Assembly: GCA_020284085.1 (NCBI GenBank)
Contig: JACEVL010000045.1
Coordinates: 580,001-644,000, forward strand
Source of the DNA: Aporrectodea caliginosa
Taxonomy: Eukaryota; Annelida; Clitellata; Crassiclitellata; Lumbricidae
Direction: 5' to 3'
DNA: 64,000 bases
The translations under genes were made by a program, and so were the position numbers. The notes below the pieces were generated by a model. It made no database searches. It saw nothing but the letters and a program-made list of their open reading frames with translations, and was not told where the DNA came from. Positions 36,088 through 47,692 of this stretch are shown here, piece after piece; within the stretch, counting starts at the first letter, position 1; each line of letters begins with the position of its first letter.

Positions 36088-38511
36088 GCAACCACCAGAG
36101 GGCAGGATCACCGATCGATCATCTGCCCACCGCAGACTGTTTCAATGTCTCCGGCGACGACGCTGTCTTACTGCCGGCCAAACGTTAATGTCTGTTTAGT
36201 CTGCCTGGAGACGGATCCTTATGAGTTCTTGAAGACGTTCTGGTTGAAGTTGGGTCCTGGAAATGTTGGTCCGAAAGGAAGGACCATTGCACTCGTGTAC
36301 GATAATCCTCTGTATGAATTGAGTTGAGAGCTGAAGGGGTTATTTTCCTGTCCAATCATTTGTGATGCGTTTAGACTGTGGGTGATTGCGTGTATAAGCA
36401 CCAAGCCCGTTTGATTGTGGCTCATGTTTGGATTTTCAACAGCGGCTGTTTGTAATTTGGTGAACGTTGGTATTTAATTTCTGTGGATGAAACTGATGAC
36501 TCAGCTGAGCCTTGTAGCCATTAAGAAAACCTGTTGAACTGCTATAGCTGTCTTATTATCTCAACTGAAAATCCACATAACAAGATATAATTATAGGGAA
36601 CAAGAAATGTTTACAACGACGGAGGCGTCTGTCTGTCTGGTACTAGCGAACGATTACCTTCCGAACCCTGATAGAGTGAAGGGCATGATGTTCCTCATAT
36701 CTCATTGACTTATTTATTTATAAATGATTTTAGAGTTCAGACGTTAACATCTGAACATTGATTTACGCATAATGGGTTAAGTTATCCTTAAGTTTTTACC
36801 TTTCATGACGTGTAGATGTTCTAGTTTTCATTTTACTGCATTTGGTTTGTAAGTGCAGTGCTCGTAGAGAAAGGAATTGTCTCATAATGTCGAGGTTTCT
36901 CATTGGAATGGCCTCTGACTCAAAGCAACGTTGTTCATTTTGTGGTCTTCTAATATCCGAGGAGGTTTGACAACAAACCACTTTACTTCAGCATTGTCTT
37001 TCTGGTTTGTTTTTAAAGGCACGGACACAACTTTATCTGGTAGGTTTTGTATTTCTAATTACGGATTTATGCAGCACCTCCGACAGAAAGACTCTTCAGA
37101 GGCGCTCCTAACCTAACGAATGAAAAACCGAGGATCGAACAAAATGGTTCTGAAGCACTTGCAGGCTACAAGTAAAGAAAGCCCTAGGAGCAATGTCGTA
37201 GGGTGCTAGGTCCTCCATACCTGAACGTTGGACCAACCACAGCAATATGTTTTACTAGAAATGTACAGAACGTTGGCTGGAGGGACGAATTGGGGACTAG
37301 ACAGGAAAGCTGAACATGGACGACTGGATTTTCTGAAATGACGAGTTAGTTGATAACAAGATATTTACAGTTAATATGAATTGAGCTCAAAAGCAGTGTG
37401 GGTAGCTGGAACAAGGCAATTTCGACCAGAATTAACAATCTGATATTGTAGCACAAAATAGAGATGATTTATTTTAGCCATATGTTTAAGCCACTTCGAT
37501 TTTAGTGTATCTTGTTACATGCATGCAATGTTGCAATTGGACGAAATCTCCCATTCTGCAATGAAGATCATTATATAGTTTGATATGGACAACTACTCGT
37601 CCTCATAGACAGTTTCCAATGGATGTACATGTGGTGTGATTTGGATGTACAGCTTGTGTACATAAGATGATGAATGGTTATTTAAAGCAGCGTCATGTAC
37701 AGCACGCTTAAATTCAGATGGTAAACAGTGTTTCAAATTATTGTCTAGCAACTTCTCGTCATGCAGATGAAATTGGGAGTTTAGCGTCTTGGTTCTGTCG
37801 AACAAGGCAGCACTGCACAAGCGGAGAAGAAATGGTCGTTGTAATAAAAGTGGTCATTGACTGATTTCATTGTTTTGTATTGTATTGTATTTGAACACTA
37901 GTTTTGGTGAATAGGAAGATAAAGAAAGAGTGCCTCTTCAACTGAAATTCAGAAGAGGTCTGCAAGTTGATGGAAATCCATCCTCTGTGCCATTATCGAA
38001 TATTCCTTCCTTCCTTCCTTCCACAGCTAAACAACACTACACTGTCCTTGTATACAAGTATAGTTGCATTTTCAAATTTTGGTTTTACAGCAAAACAGTG
38101 CTGCAAGGGCACTGCATTAAAACTGTCCATCCATTGTTTCAACATGCAATCTCTTCATACATACAGTTACTTGAACATGGCACTCCAGAGTTAAAGTATC
38201 CCAATCAAAAATCAGAATACCGGTAGTTGACATTCTCAAATTCTGAGACAACATAACAGTTGTTCTAACTCCTAGGCAAACAATAAAACACGAACTCATA
38301 AGGAATTCAGTAACAGAACAGCGTGAAGCAGACAGACCGCTGAAAAACAAAAAACTGTTCCACTTAAACGTTCAGTTGCAGAGAGAGCCCTCGATGTTGC
38401 AGAACATGAAACTAATTTCTGTTCAGCTGGTCATCACGTGAACGGCGACAAACAAGAAACGAAGAAACTGTGGTGTGTTTGATGTGATCATCGAATGACT
38501 ACTAGAGATCA
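36088..38511. other. Convergent 3' ends of ZMIZ and p47
   Basis: No coding exon was seen. The first clear AATAAA seen after the ZMIZ stop on the + strand is at 37843. A minus-strand AATAAA serving p47 lies at 37468-37473. If both are used, the two 3' UTRs overlap by about 375 bp. Part of 37.07-37.21 kb resembles the dispersed repeat at 54.5 kb (AAATGGTT..AAGCACTT, GTAAAGAAAGCCC). Confidence 0.4.
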
Positions 38512-38644
38512 TCACTTAGATTTCTGTACAAGCACGGCATTCAGGAGGTTTCCTGCAGCCAGCGTTTGGCTTTCGTCGCTTAACTCTCTGTTTGGAAAAG
38601 TTGTCATCAGTACAAAGTTTGCGCTGGCAAACTGCGGACGGGCA
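38512..38644 (-). CDS. NSFL1C: p47 last exon: UBX end and stop
   Basis: Acceptor TTCTGGTTCCAG. Encodes [28 protein letters not shown] and [12 protein letters not shown] followed by TGA. Confidence 0.98.
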
Positions 38645-41600
38645 CTGGAACCAGAAACGACAGAAATCAGCCAATTAGAAATCAAAACAATTCAGATTTA
38701 CTTATTATTATTATTTACTAAGCATTTATGGAATGCAGCTATCTAACGACCAGGCATCAATCGATGGCGCCGAGCAATTCTGAGTGAAGTACTTATCAAG
38801 GTCCCTACATAGTAACCATCTCGGTGGTGGTTGCTAATTAAGTCACCTGCCAAAGTATGTAACTTCTCAGCAATGCCTCACCTCAGGTGCTTCTTCAATT
38901 GTGTATGAACCTTGAGCAATTGCTCGTCGCAATCAATTGATATTTACAGCACTGAATTCACTTAATAAAAACACAACTGCAAAAAATCTAATCTGGGGCA
39001 CAGATTACAATGACATGGGTGATTGTTTTTCATTTGGCCGCGTGGCACAGCCCTGGCCTAACAACACTATGTCAATGATTCACCTCCTGGCACAATAAGT
39101 CAGCTGAGAATTTTCACTTGTTCAAGTTATAGGAAAGACAAAAAATGCCAAACTCGAGTTTTATCAAATATGGTTACCTGACGATGTATCTTCGAACATC
39201 AGAGACTGTGTGTGAGTGATTGAATTTTGCAACCAACCTGTCAATCAACAACCAATTGATTGAAAGTACTATAACAAGATAGAGGATTAACATAGCTCCT
39301 ATGTAAAATAAAACGCAAGCATTAATTAAGTGGAAAAATTCACAAACTGATCATACAATCAAGACAAGAAATCATTTTCACTGAGAAATGTTTTAGTATT
39401 CATGTCAACATCCGAGTGAATCAGCCACAACTAACAGAAAGCTAACCAGTTCTCTTTCCACGGAGACGTTTTTCTGAGAAGCTCCCAAGACTCTCTTACA
39501 ATTACAGATAATTTCTATAGCACCATGTCACAGTACCACAGACAATAACTAAATCGTATTTGGAAGGGATTGACGAGCTGTGCTTTCGTTATTTATTCTC
39601 TGTCAGTGATCAATAGAAGTTGAGATGATGGCAGTTAGCAGTGCGATCATTACAAGTTGCTGTCTTTAATGATCATTAGTTTGTTTTCTAATTAGGTCAG
39701 AATTTATTTCTACTTATTTTCCCATTTATTTATAATAATATAAAATACTGTGACATACAAAAGTATAGACCGTACGAGTATTTTTAACTTTGAGTGCTTT
39801 GGGATAAACCATGCTATAGAAATTGTCGTAATTTACAACGACAACATACCTAGATCCATCAGCCAGGCGTATCTGTAGATTAGTTATCGGTTGACTGGCG
39901 TCAAGATGTATGTTCCTTGCAGCATCAGCCTCTGCGGATGCTGTAGATGATGATGTGGCTGGTGGTACTGCTGCTGCCATGGAAGCCGAACAACCAGCGT
40001 TGAACGACGACGATGACCTGACAGGTGTCGCAAACAAGCCAAGTGTAAAGACGCACAAAGCAAACGTAGAGTAAACTATGCAACAATAGAAGCATCCTTC
40101 CAGAAGACTTAGACTGCCCAGGAAATCTAATCTAATGACTTTCTCATAATGACGACGACATCAGTCGATGGTCGCTTCTAAGAGTAAAATCACAATTAAA
40201 GCTCATAATCCATTTGAAAAGCCATGTGTGTTGAAATCCAAGAGATGAGAGAAACAAGAAGCCAGGCTACGTACGGTTGGTATGTAAATTAAAAGATATG
40301 AGTCTTAAGTTAGGACTTAATCTCAAACATGACCCCCAAACGAATGGCCAACATTTCATCAGTTGCTAAGCAGTCAAACACAAAAAAGCTGTTTCACAAA
40401 GTACTAATTAAAATCTGACAAAGCAGTTTCTCTCAGCTTAGCTGTGCAAATCCATTACTAAATTACAGCAATCTGTAGCCCTCAGACTTTTTATATAGCT
40501 CACATTCCTTGTAATGTTTTCACACAATACGTGTAATAATATGATCAGAGATTTAAACAGCTCAAACTGTGTATAACATGGTCACACAACACATTCATTG
40601 TATTGTCTAAGTCCTAAATGAACAGGTCCTATAAGGAAGAAAGTTGTCATGAATTTATTGTGGAGACTGACAACTTTGCAGACAAGTTCTCTGACGACAA
40701 CCGTCGCATCACATGATATGAGTAACTGGTAAGTAACAACATTTATATCTACAGCATGTTTCACAGAACTGTTCGAAAAGTTACACTTACGCTGCTCCCG
40801 TGTCCATGTTACTGCCAGCATCCGTTGGGCTGAAAACACAAAGATTTATTATTTATTAATACTCATATTGAAAGACCAATTAATAATTATGACTAAAAAT
40901 GCTGTAAGTATATAAATAGAACATGCACAATTTAAGATCCCAGTTTAACACACGAAACACACAGTTAACATTAATGTAACATACGGTCAATGTTAAACAT
41001 CCTGTCAACTCTTTTCCTTCCTTCCTTCCTGCGCGTGTCTAATTCGTTAACTGTAATGAAGGATAGGCTATTTCAGTTTCTATGTGGATATTATACTGCA
41101 TATTTATAGCGCTATTTCTGTTCCTGATGAAGGTGAAATTCTCATAGTGTCTCGTTGATTGTCAAACGGCCAATGATTGAAGTCTTGTTGATTGATAAAT
41201 TGCCCAAATATAAACTTAAGCATAAAACACAATCAGCACTTCTGAGGTCTCCTAAAGAGCACTATATATCAATCAGCCGTGTATTGAATCAACAACAGCA
41301 CAATTAATTAACAATCAGTCATTTTTTTTTAAATTTTTAATCTGCTGATGCCGTCAACAGGACAGCCCTAAAGGATAAAATAATCTGCTATTGCAGGGCT
41401 GCCCCTTTTCCATATTACATTTACTGATGGCAAGACGATTTTTATGATCATATAGTTATAGAAAATTCAACTTAAATAACACTTTTAGGGCTAAATCATA
41501 TAACATATAACATATAACAATAGCTACGTACTTTAAAACAGCCTAAACATAAGTAAGACAGATGGTCTTCCATATTCAGCAGTTACCTTCCGAGTCGGCG

Positions 41601-44600
41601 GCCAACTCCGCTGAATGACTGGATGACTTTCTTTGGTGCGACGTAGTCTTCGTTACGATGGTCATCCATACTCAGATTCACTTCTCCTCCCCTTGCCTGC
41701 TCGATCAACTCCCTCGGAATCTCGCTACAATCAACGCATAACAATGGAGGCTCTAATTAAATAATAATAATTAATAAATAGGCTCTGCTGACAAAGAACA
41801 GATTGGAGTTTATCACTTTAATGACGAGCTGCATTGGTTTCCCAGTCAATTTTCGTACACTCTTGTCGTTAAAGTTTAACACAGGGAGCCATCTGTGGGA
41901 AAAGATGGAACTTTGCCACCACACTGGTAGAGACCGTTTGCCATTGAAGATACACTCTGCCCTCATATTCAGACTGACAACCGATTGGAAGAGACGTAAT
42001 TATATCACCCTTGCATTTCAATCCTGTCCAAGTCTATTACAACTGGCAAGATGGTCCAGTGGAGAATGACATTCAAGTAACTGTAAGCTACAATTTTAAT
42101 GAAAAAGCAATGAATTCATATATATATGCAATGCTCTAAGGAATTCATAAGTATGTAATATTCTGATGACTACAATCTACCTACTTTCTTCGGATGGCCT
42201 CAACGAACTCCACATTCTGTGGGTCTCCAAATTCTCTCAACGGACCATCATTCAGACTAAACCCATTCCTCCAGAACTTCATAGCAACATCAACCTAGAG
42301 AAATAACATTTTGAAAGTCAGTCAGCATATTGTACAGTAACTGTACAGTATAGTAACCACAACTACAACTACAGACCATAATCCAAAATCTAATTCAGCT
42401 TTCAAAGACGTGATCATGACTGAGCAAATGTTCACCACTGGAGAAATGTTGAACTGGTTGTATTGGGCTGGAAGGACTGAATATTTTGGCAAATCAGCTT
42501 TTTATCAAAATAGTAACACAAAAGTTAAACTATTTTCAAATGTACCTTTCCTTGCCAGACGACTTTCGAAGGAGAGTCAAAAGGAAAGGAAAGTCCTCCA
42601 TGCAGTGCAGCCTGACTATACCGACCAGGACCTCTCATTCGTCATTCTTCAGCATCTCTCATTAGCTTCATCTTGTTCTACTTGAATTATTGTGGTACTA
42701 CATAAAATGTCTAACTACGATTACAACAGAACAGAAACCATGGTAACTAAGCAACATGGAACGTAATAGATTTTAAGTGCCTATGGAATACACATAGATC
42801 AGAGACCAGCCAAAAAGGTTGTGTGCAGTAGGCTGTAAGCATAGAATGTAATGTATGTATGCATGTATGTATGGTTGATACATACCGATACACCACCGCG
42901 CCCCACAACGTAATGTAGTTACCTTTCGTTTTTGATGGACCTGTGGACCCTCAATCACTTCCGACTGAGTAGTAGGGTCACCCAGGCGGTATGCTCGACC
43001 CTGGAAAGGCACGACCCGTGGCCCTGCGGACGCAGCTCCTCCTCCCTCCGGCTCCACTTCCTCAGCTCCATGTCTGGTAACAACAAAACGACGCTTTGTC
43101 CAAATGCACAGCCACTCTATTCTCCTCTCCTCCTCTAATCACCTATAATCTTAATCTCCTCTCATCCTATCTCTCCGAGCTAATCTCCTCTCCTCTAATC
43201 TTATCTCTTTGTGGCAATCGCTAATCTAATCCCTTCAATCTAATCTCTAATCTTCTCCCCTATAATCATATCTCTTTGAGGTAATCTCTGCTAATCTCCT
43301 CTAATCTAACTCTGATCTCCTCCACTGACTTAAAAACAACCGGTCTTATCGTCATACATAATGCGCCACTGAATGACTCAGAAACTCCAGTGCTTCGTTC
43401 AGAGCGAATGAATCAAGTGGCATTCAGACCAATAACAACGAACAGTCAAGACTCTTTTATGATCTCAACTGCACAGCCAATCTCTGCTCTAACAGAATCC
43501 AGACTTTAACAGCTCATGCATTCTACGAATGCGTAACTCTACTTTACAGACATTTATCTGTCTGAACATGATTACTTATACGATCACAACGTTATCTGTG
43601 TGTAAGCATGTAATTATTTGTATGATGTCATCTGTCTGTAGTTATATAATGGTCACATCTTGCTGAATCACATGACCGTCCAATACGTCAAAGTAACGAG
43701 TGCTCACTTACTCCTTGGCCGACGTAAAGAGGCCACTGATGAGTTTGTCTGGGTTAGTCTTCTTCTTTGGAGGGCCGAGTATCTGTTGTCCCCTGCAGAA
43801 AATGATGAAAAAGCCACAACGTAAACATGAATTAAATCCAGGTGAACCTGGGACGATAGTGTCCACACTTCCTTACAGCCAAGACTGAAAATACTGATTT
43901 GCGTGAAGTCTGAATGGCAAAGATGGCCTGGCGATTATGCAGCAGAATATAACCACTGCTGGACTACAATTGATGGAAGGATCAGACGACAGCAAGGGAG
44001 AGGACTGGCCACCCAACCAACCACACTAACCAAAGAAAAAGAACTAAGTCACAAACACATCATATCCACAGCAACCTCTCAGAACCACATAAAGTAACAC
44101 ACACTCTAGTCATATTTAGTATAATGAACTGCTCTGATCACACCAGAAACTTTGGTCACAAAAGAAACATTCATCACAAAGAAAATTTGGTCAAACCAGA
44201 AAACTGACAAGCCAAATGGAAGGACTGACTTTCATGTTTGTCTTGCTGCTGCTTATTTCCCCTTCACGGCTTATTCCCATACTGAGTACTGGTATTTCCA
44301 TAAGGCAGGTATTGCCATAAGGTGGATATTTCCCTATCGTAGGTATTTCCGTTCATAAAGTACTCACGTTCTTTCACTTCCGCCGGCATAATATGCTTGT
44401 CCCTCTTCTTCCTCGGACGACTCATCCGACTTCTCATCTTTTCTCAAAGTACTCAGTGAAGCAATCCTGTTTTGGAACAGAAAACAAATCAAATTAAGAG
44501 CAACAACAACATTTTACATTTGTTCTCAGTGAGAAATTAGAGAAATGCTATAAAATTCCATAAATAAACAACAACAAGGAATCTCAGTGCAGCTCCTCCT

Positions 44601-46147
44601 CAAGAGAAACACCGTCTCAGAGGCTCCTTCACCCTCACAACACAGAAGCAACAAAAGACCAAGAAACACAAGAGGTAATGAAACTGACTTTAGGTCTGCA
44701 AATGCATTGTCCACTCACCAGAATCAAACCCATAATCATCCGATTACAGACTCAGCACAATTTCCACACAGACCAATAAGTCCCTGAACTGACACTAAGT
44801 CATATACACTGGTCAGCTACACAAACAGAGGAAACTGGAACAGAATAAACCATTCAGCAGACTAAATAGAATAACCATCCCAAAATGAACCATCCAAAGT
44901 AAACCTGCCAAAATGAACAATGAGCCCTCTACAATAAACCGCATCAGAATACACCTGCCAGAATAAATCATCTACAACAAAACCATCTAGAAAAAACATA
45001 AAATAAACCCTTCACAGTAAACCCTCCAAACTAGACAATAAACCCTTCAGAAGATATGCTCCACAACACACAGTCTGTAATAAGCCCTGCTCTTGAACAA
45101 ACAGAATAAACCCTTCAGATTAAACCTTCCAGAATGCTCACTTTGATGAAGCGGATGGCTTAGCTGGCCCTTTTCCTCCCTGGGCAGCAGAGCCAGACAG
45201 CGTGGGGACGTGTCTTGCAGAATGGTCGGTGCCCCTAGGGGGCGTGGGGTCTCTTGGCCGGGCAACAACCTCCGTGTCGCTGTCTTCGTTACTCTCAAAG
45301 AAGTTGGTCAGGGCCAACTACAAAACAACAGATGCAGTCACTTCATTCACCAACACCAACACAAAGATTCTAACAGAAGGGTGCAGAGCAAAGCCCCAAA
45401 ACAACAATTCCCAAAATTTAAATTCCACCAGATCCCCAAAATATATTTTCTAAATGAAATCAACTTTAATTTGTGCAAATCTAACATGTCTAGATATATT
45501 CAGATAACCTATTGAAGATAATTAGTTCAAACTGGTTTCCAGGATTCGAATGTTTCATAGCACAAATGTTTTCAGGCATTCGGTCATTTTTATTCATTTT
45601 TACCACTTTCGGGGAATCGGGTTTCTGGTAGACCCCTGCGCCTATTAATTTATAGATATTAATACCATAGTATAGCGCTCTATTCTCTCTTGCAATCTCA
45701 GGTAACCACATTTTGTTTACAAGTAGACTGACCGCGAATGGTGGACTTTTCGCAAGAATTACCGTTGAGGGAAATTGCAAGGGGTAGCCTAAACCTCCAT
45801 AACCATGACAGGACGAGTGTCTGAGACAAACAACTCATAGAACAGGGCACAGTGTGGCCAAAGCCTTTAGACCTTCTCCTTCCTTCTTTGTTATTTGCAC
45901 TTTTGATGATGACATGTACATTATTCTGCTGAATCACGAAAGAAAGATCGTCATGTGTTCTGCGCTTTAAATAAATTCTACTTAAAAGATGACCGAGAAA
46001 GGTTAGATCTCGTTTATATTACACCAGTCTCACGTCTAGATTCCAGTTGGTCATTTCGAGGAAGAACCTGGCCCTTTCCTCCTCCACACCAGCCACAGTT
46101 GCGAAATGTTCGATCAGCTCTTCCTTCGTTTTCCTTTCGTCCGCCAT
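38512..46147 (-). CDS. NSFL1C: p47 (NSFL1 cofactor), p97/VCP adaptor, 11 exons
   Basis: Adaptor that recruits the AAA ATPase p97/VCP for Golgi and ER membrane fusion after mitosis and binds ubiquitin. The exons join without a frame break to 422 codons (human p47 has 370). UBA domain 1-45 ([21 protein letters not shown]), acidic linker with [11 protein letters not shown] and LGPPKKK, SEP domain about 208-290 ([33 protein letters not shown]), and UBX domain about 345-422 ([46 protein letters not shown]). Two SHP-type p97-binding motifs are seen: FQGRAYRLG (180-188) and FSGVGRRLG (281-289). The TFPN loop that contacts p97 is intact. The start is chosen because MADERKT begins the UBA domain, as in other p47 proteins. 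All junctions are GT-AG with matching phases. Confidence 0.97.
39178..39237 (-). CDS. NSFL1C: p47 exon 10: UBX middle
   Basis: Acceptor GATTGACAG, donor GTAACC. Encodes [19 protein letters not shown] in phase with both neighbours. Only 60 bases long and easily missed. Confidence 0.97.
39850..40017 (-). CDS. NSFL1C: p47 exon 9: linker and UBX start
   Basis: Acceptor ACACCTGTCAG, donor GTATGT. Ala/Ser-rich linker, longer than in vertebrates, then [16 protein letters not shown]. Confidence 0.95.
40791..40829 (-). CDS. NSFL1C: p47 exon 8: short linker exon
   Basis: 39 bases, acceptor GTGTTTTCAG, donor GTAAGT. Encodes [12 protein letters not shown]. Accepted because both junction phases match and the vertebrate linker (STAPQVLST) lies at the same place. 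Confidence 0.85.
41587..41724 (-). CDS. NSFL1C: p47 exon 7: SEP domain second half and second SHP motif
   Basis: Acceptor TTGATTGTAG, donor GTAACT. Encodes [32 protein letters not shown] and FSGVGRRLG. Confidence 0.97.
42185..42294 (-). CDS. NSFL1C: p47 exon 6: SEP domain first half
   Basis: Acceptor ATTTCTCTAG, donor GTAGGT. Encodes [20 protein letters not shown] and FVEAIRR. Confidence 0.97.
42923..43073 (-). CDS. NSFL1C: p47 exon 5: first SHP motif
   Basis: Acceptor GTTACCAG, donor GTAACT. Encodes [12 protein letters not shown] and FQGRAYRLG. The fifth position of the SHP motif is Ala here. Confidence 0.96.
43130..43335. repeat. Degenerate TAATCTCCTCT-type repeat in p47 intron 4
   Basis: Repeated TAATCTC(C)TCT and TCTAATCT motifs without a fixed period. 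Confidence 0.6.
43712..43792 (-). CDS. NSFL1C: p47 exon 4: [11 protein letters not shown] segment
   Basis: Acceptor TTTTCTGCAG, donor GTAAGT. Encodes [20 protein letters not shown] then LFTSAK; the basic PPKKK resembles the nuclear localisation signal described in p47. Confidence 0.97.
44368..44466 (-). CDS. NSFL1C: p47 exon 3: acidic stretch and YYAGGSER motif
   Basis: Acceptor CCAAAACAG, donor GTGAGT. Encodes [20 protein letters not shown], matching the DEEEEEGQRFYAGGSER region of vertebrate p47. Confidence 0.97.
44835..45060. repeat. Degenerate AATAAACC-type repeat in p47 intron 2
   Basis: Irregular repeats of AATAAACC(A/C)TCCAAAAT with divergence. Likely an old minisatellite. Confidence 0.55.
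45142..45317 (-). CDS. NSFL1C: p47 exon 2: end of UBA, linker
   Basis: Acceptor TTTTGTAG. Encodes [16 protein letters not shown], then a Pro/Ser/Gly-rich linker, ending in phase 2 at GTGAGC. Confidence 0.94.
46034..46147 (-). CDS. NSFL1C: p47 exon 1: start and UBA domain
   Basis: Encodes [15 protein letters not shown] through TNWNLD, ending in phase 0 at a GTGAGA donor. The UBA signature [11 protein letters not shown] is present. Confidence 0.96.
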
Positions 46148-46278
46148 CTTTACGTTAATGTTCGGCCGCCGGAGCGAAAGGAGGAAAAGCGGTCAGATCC
46201 AAAGATTTAATAAGGACGAAGATGACCTACTGAAAGAAAATTGGCTTGCGCAGTGCGAATGTAGGGCGCGTGAGGCAT

Positions 46279-47692
46279 TCTGGTCTATCCAGAGGTGAAA
46301 CCACGCAAAGTTCCTATCTCTGCAATGTTAAAATCCATCAGTTATATGTCGTTTTAGACGAAAAGTATCTAAATATCAAAATCACAAAAAAATTTATTGG
46401 TAGTACTTTATTCCAACTTTAGATATTTAGCCAGAAATTTACATCAGATTAAGTCTCAAACTTACAGCACGCCATACGGCATGGGTTATCGAAATTCCGT
46501 TTACCATGAACGCAAGTGTAATCGTAATCGTAATCGTAAACTCGATATTTCTAGAGCGCCCACAGAAGCGAAGTCGCGAACAGTGGCTTGAAAAAATGAC
46601 CCCTCAAACAGTCGAATTCAATCCCTACCCTTCCCCCCATGGACCGGGCCTCCCATTTCCCAGACAGTGTTTAATCTACTCCCCTTGCTATGGGGGAATC
46701 GAGGGTTCTCGGGGTACCCAACATATTTGAAAAGTTCAAAAGTAGCGAGTGTTTTCCAAGAATTTTCTCGAGGGGGTAGTAACAAGAATTTCCCAAGAAT
46801 TTTCGAGGGGGGTAGTAACGACAGTTTTTCAACAACAGTTTTCTCCTCACCACAGGAAAGACACAATAAATCCTGCAATTATCCATAAATTTCACACTTT
46901 TTATACATTAATTTCATCTCTTTAATTTTTATGGGGGGGGGAACTCAATACTGGGGGGGGACCTTTACCCCCAGAGACGTCTAGATTAAACACTGCCTCC
47001 CAGATCCCATATTGCCGACGTAAATTTTAGCTCATTTCTGATTAGAAAATGTGTCTGTAATTCATAGGTTTCGTCTGCTAAAATATCATAAATCCAACTT
47101 CTATTTATGCGAAGAAAGTGTGATAAAAATTGACAAATCTTTCCCCCCCTGGTTTTCACTGGGCTCAACTTGCGCCCGCCCTGTATAGGATTTAGCCCCT
47201 GGTCGCGGGAACCAGCTTATTCATTTGAGCTTAACCAAAACAGAATCGATTAGGCAACTGGGGTCAAAATCCAGATTAGTCAGGCAGGCAGACAGTCAGA
47301 CGGAAATAGGGCTTTTAGGCCTACAGTCGCTTACGCCGCAATTGTGTCACAATTTGTGGTAAGATAGATGAAATGCATCGCATACAAAAGTATGACATAC
47401 ATAGGCGAACACTAAGTTTGAAAAAATGACACGAAATTTGTCAGTTAAATCGAAATTAATAACTATAACTTACATACTTACTTACTTGTGGTAAACCTGG
47501 TTAAGCATTACTCTTATGATTTTTGCGCTGGCATTACCACCATTGAAGGCTGCGCAATAGTGCGGCATGTTACCTAACTTTCAACTTGGCTAAAGTGCTT
47601 AATTTATATTAAGGTCTTCGATTAAAACGACTTTTAATGGATTTTAACATTGCAGAGATAGAAACTTTGTTTAACCTCTGGATAGACCAGAA
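46279..47692. mobile_element. Inverted-end element upstream of p47
   Basis: The segment from 46279 to about 46359 recurs inverted at about 47618-47692. Both ends read TCTGGTCTATCCAGAGGT, then, after slightly different bases, CTATCTCTGCAATGTTAAAA and CGTTTTA. The repeat may extend outward into GCGAA-type sequence. The interior has no transposase. The superfamily is unassigned and no target duplication was resolved. The left end starts about 130 bp upstream of the p47 start codon. Confidence 0.8.
46665..46995. repeat. Smaller inverted pair nested in the p47-upstream element
   Basis: CAGTGTTTAATCTA at 46665-46678 and its complement TAGATTAAACACTG at 46982-46995. Between them is a near-duplicate pair GAATTTTC(T)CGAGGGGGTAGTAAC near 46760-46780 and 46795-46818, and G runs near 46935 and 46955. 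Confidence 0.6.

Noticed and set aside
41757..42069. Possible reverse-transcriptase LHW(F/L)P fragment
   Set aside because: Only one short motif, broken between frames, inside a p47 intron; too weak to list as a LINE.
45490..45937. Two minus-strand ORFs of 79-96 residues in p47 intron 1
   Set aside because: No splice phase agreement with p47 exons and no recognised domain.
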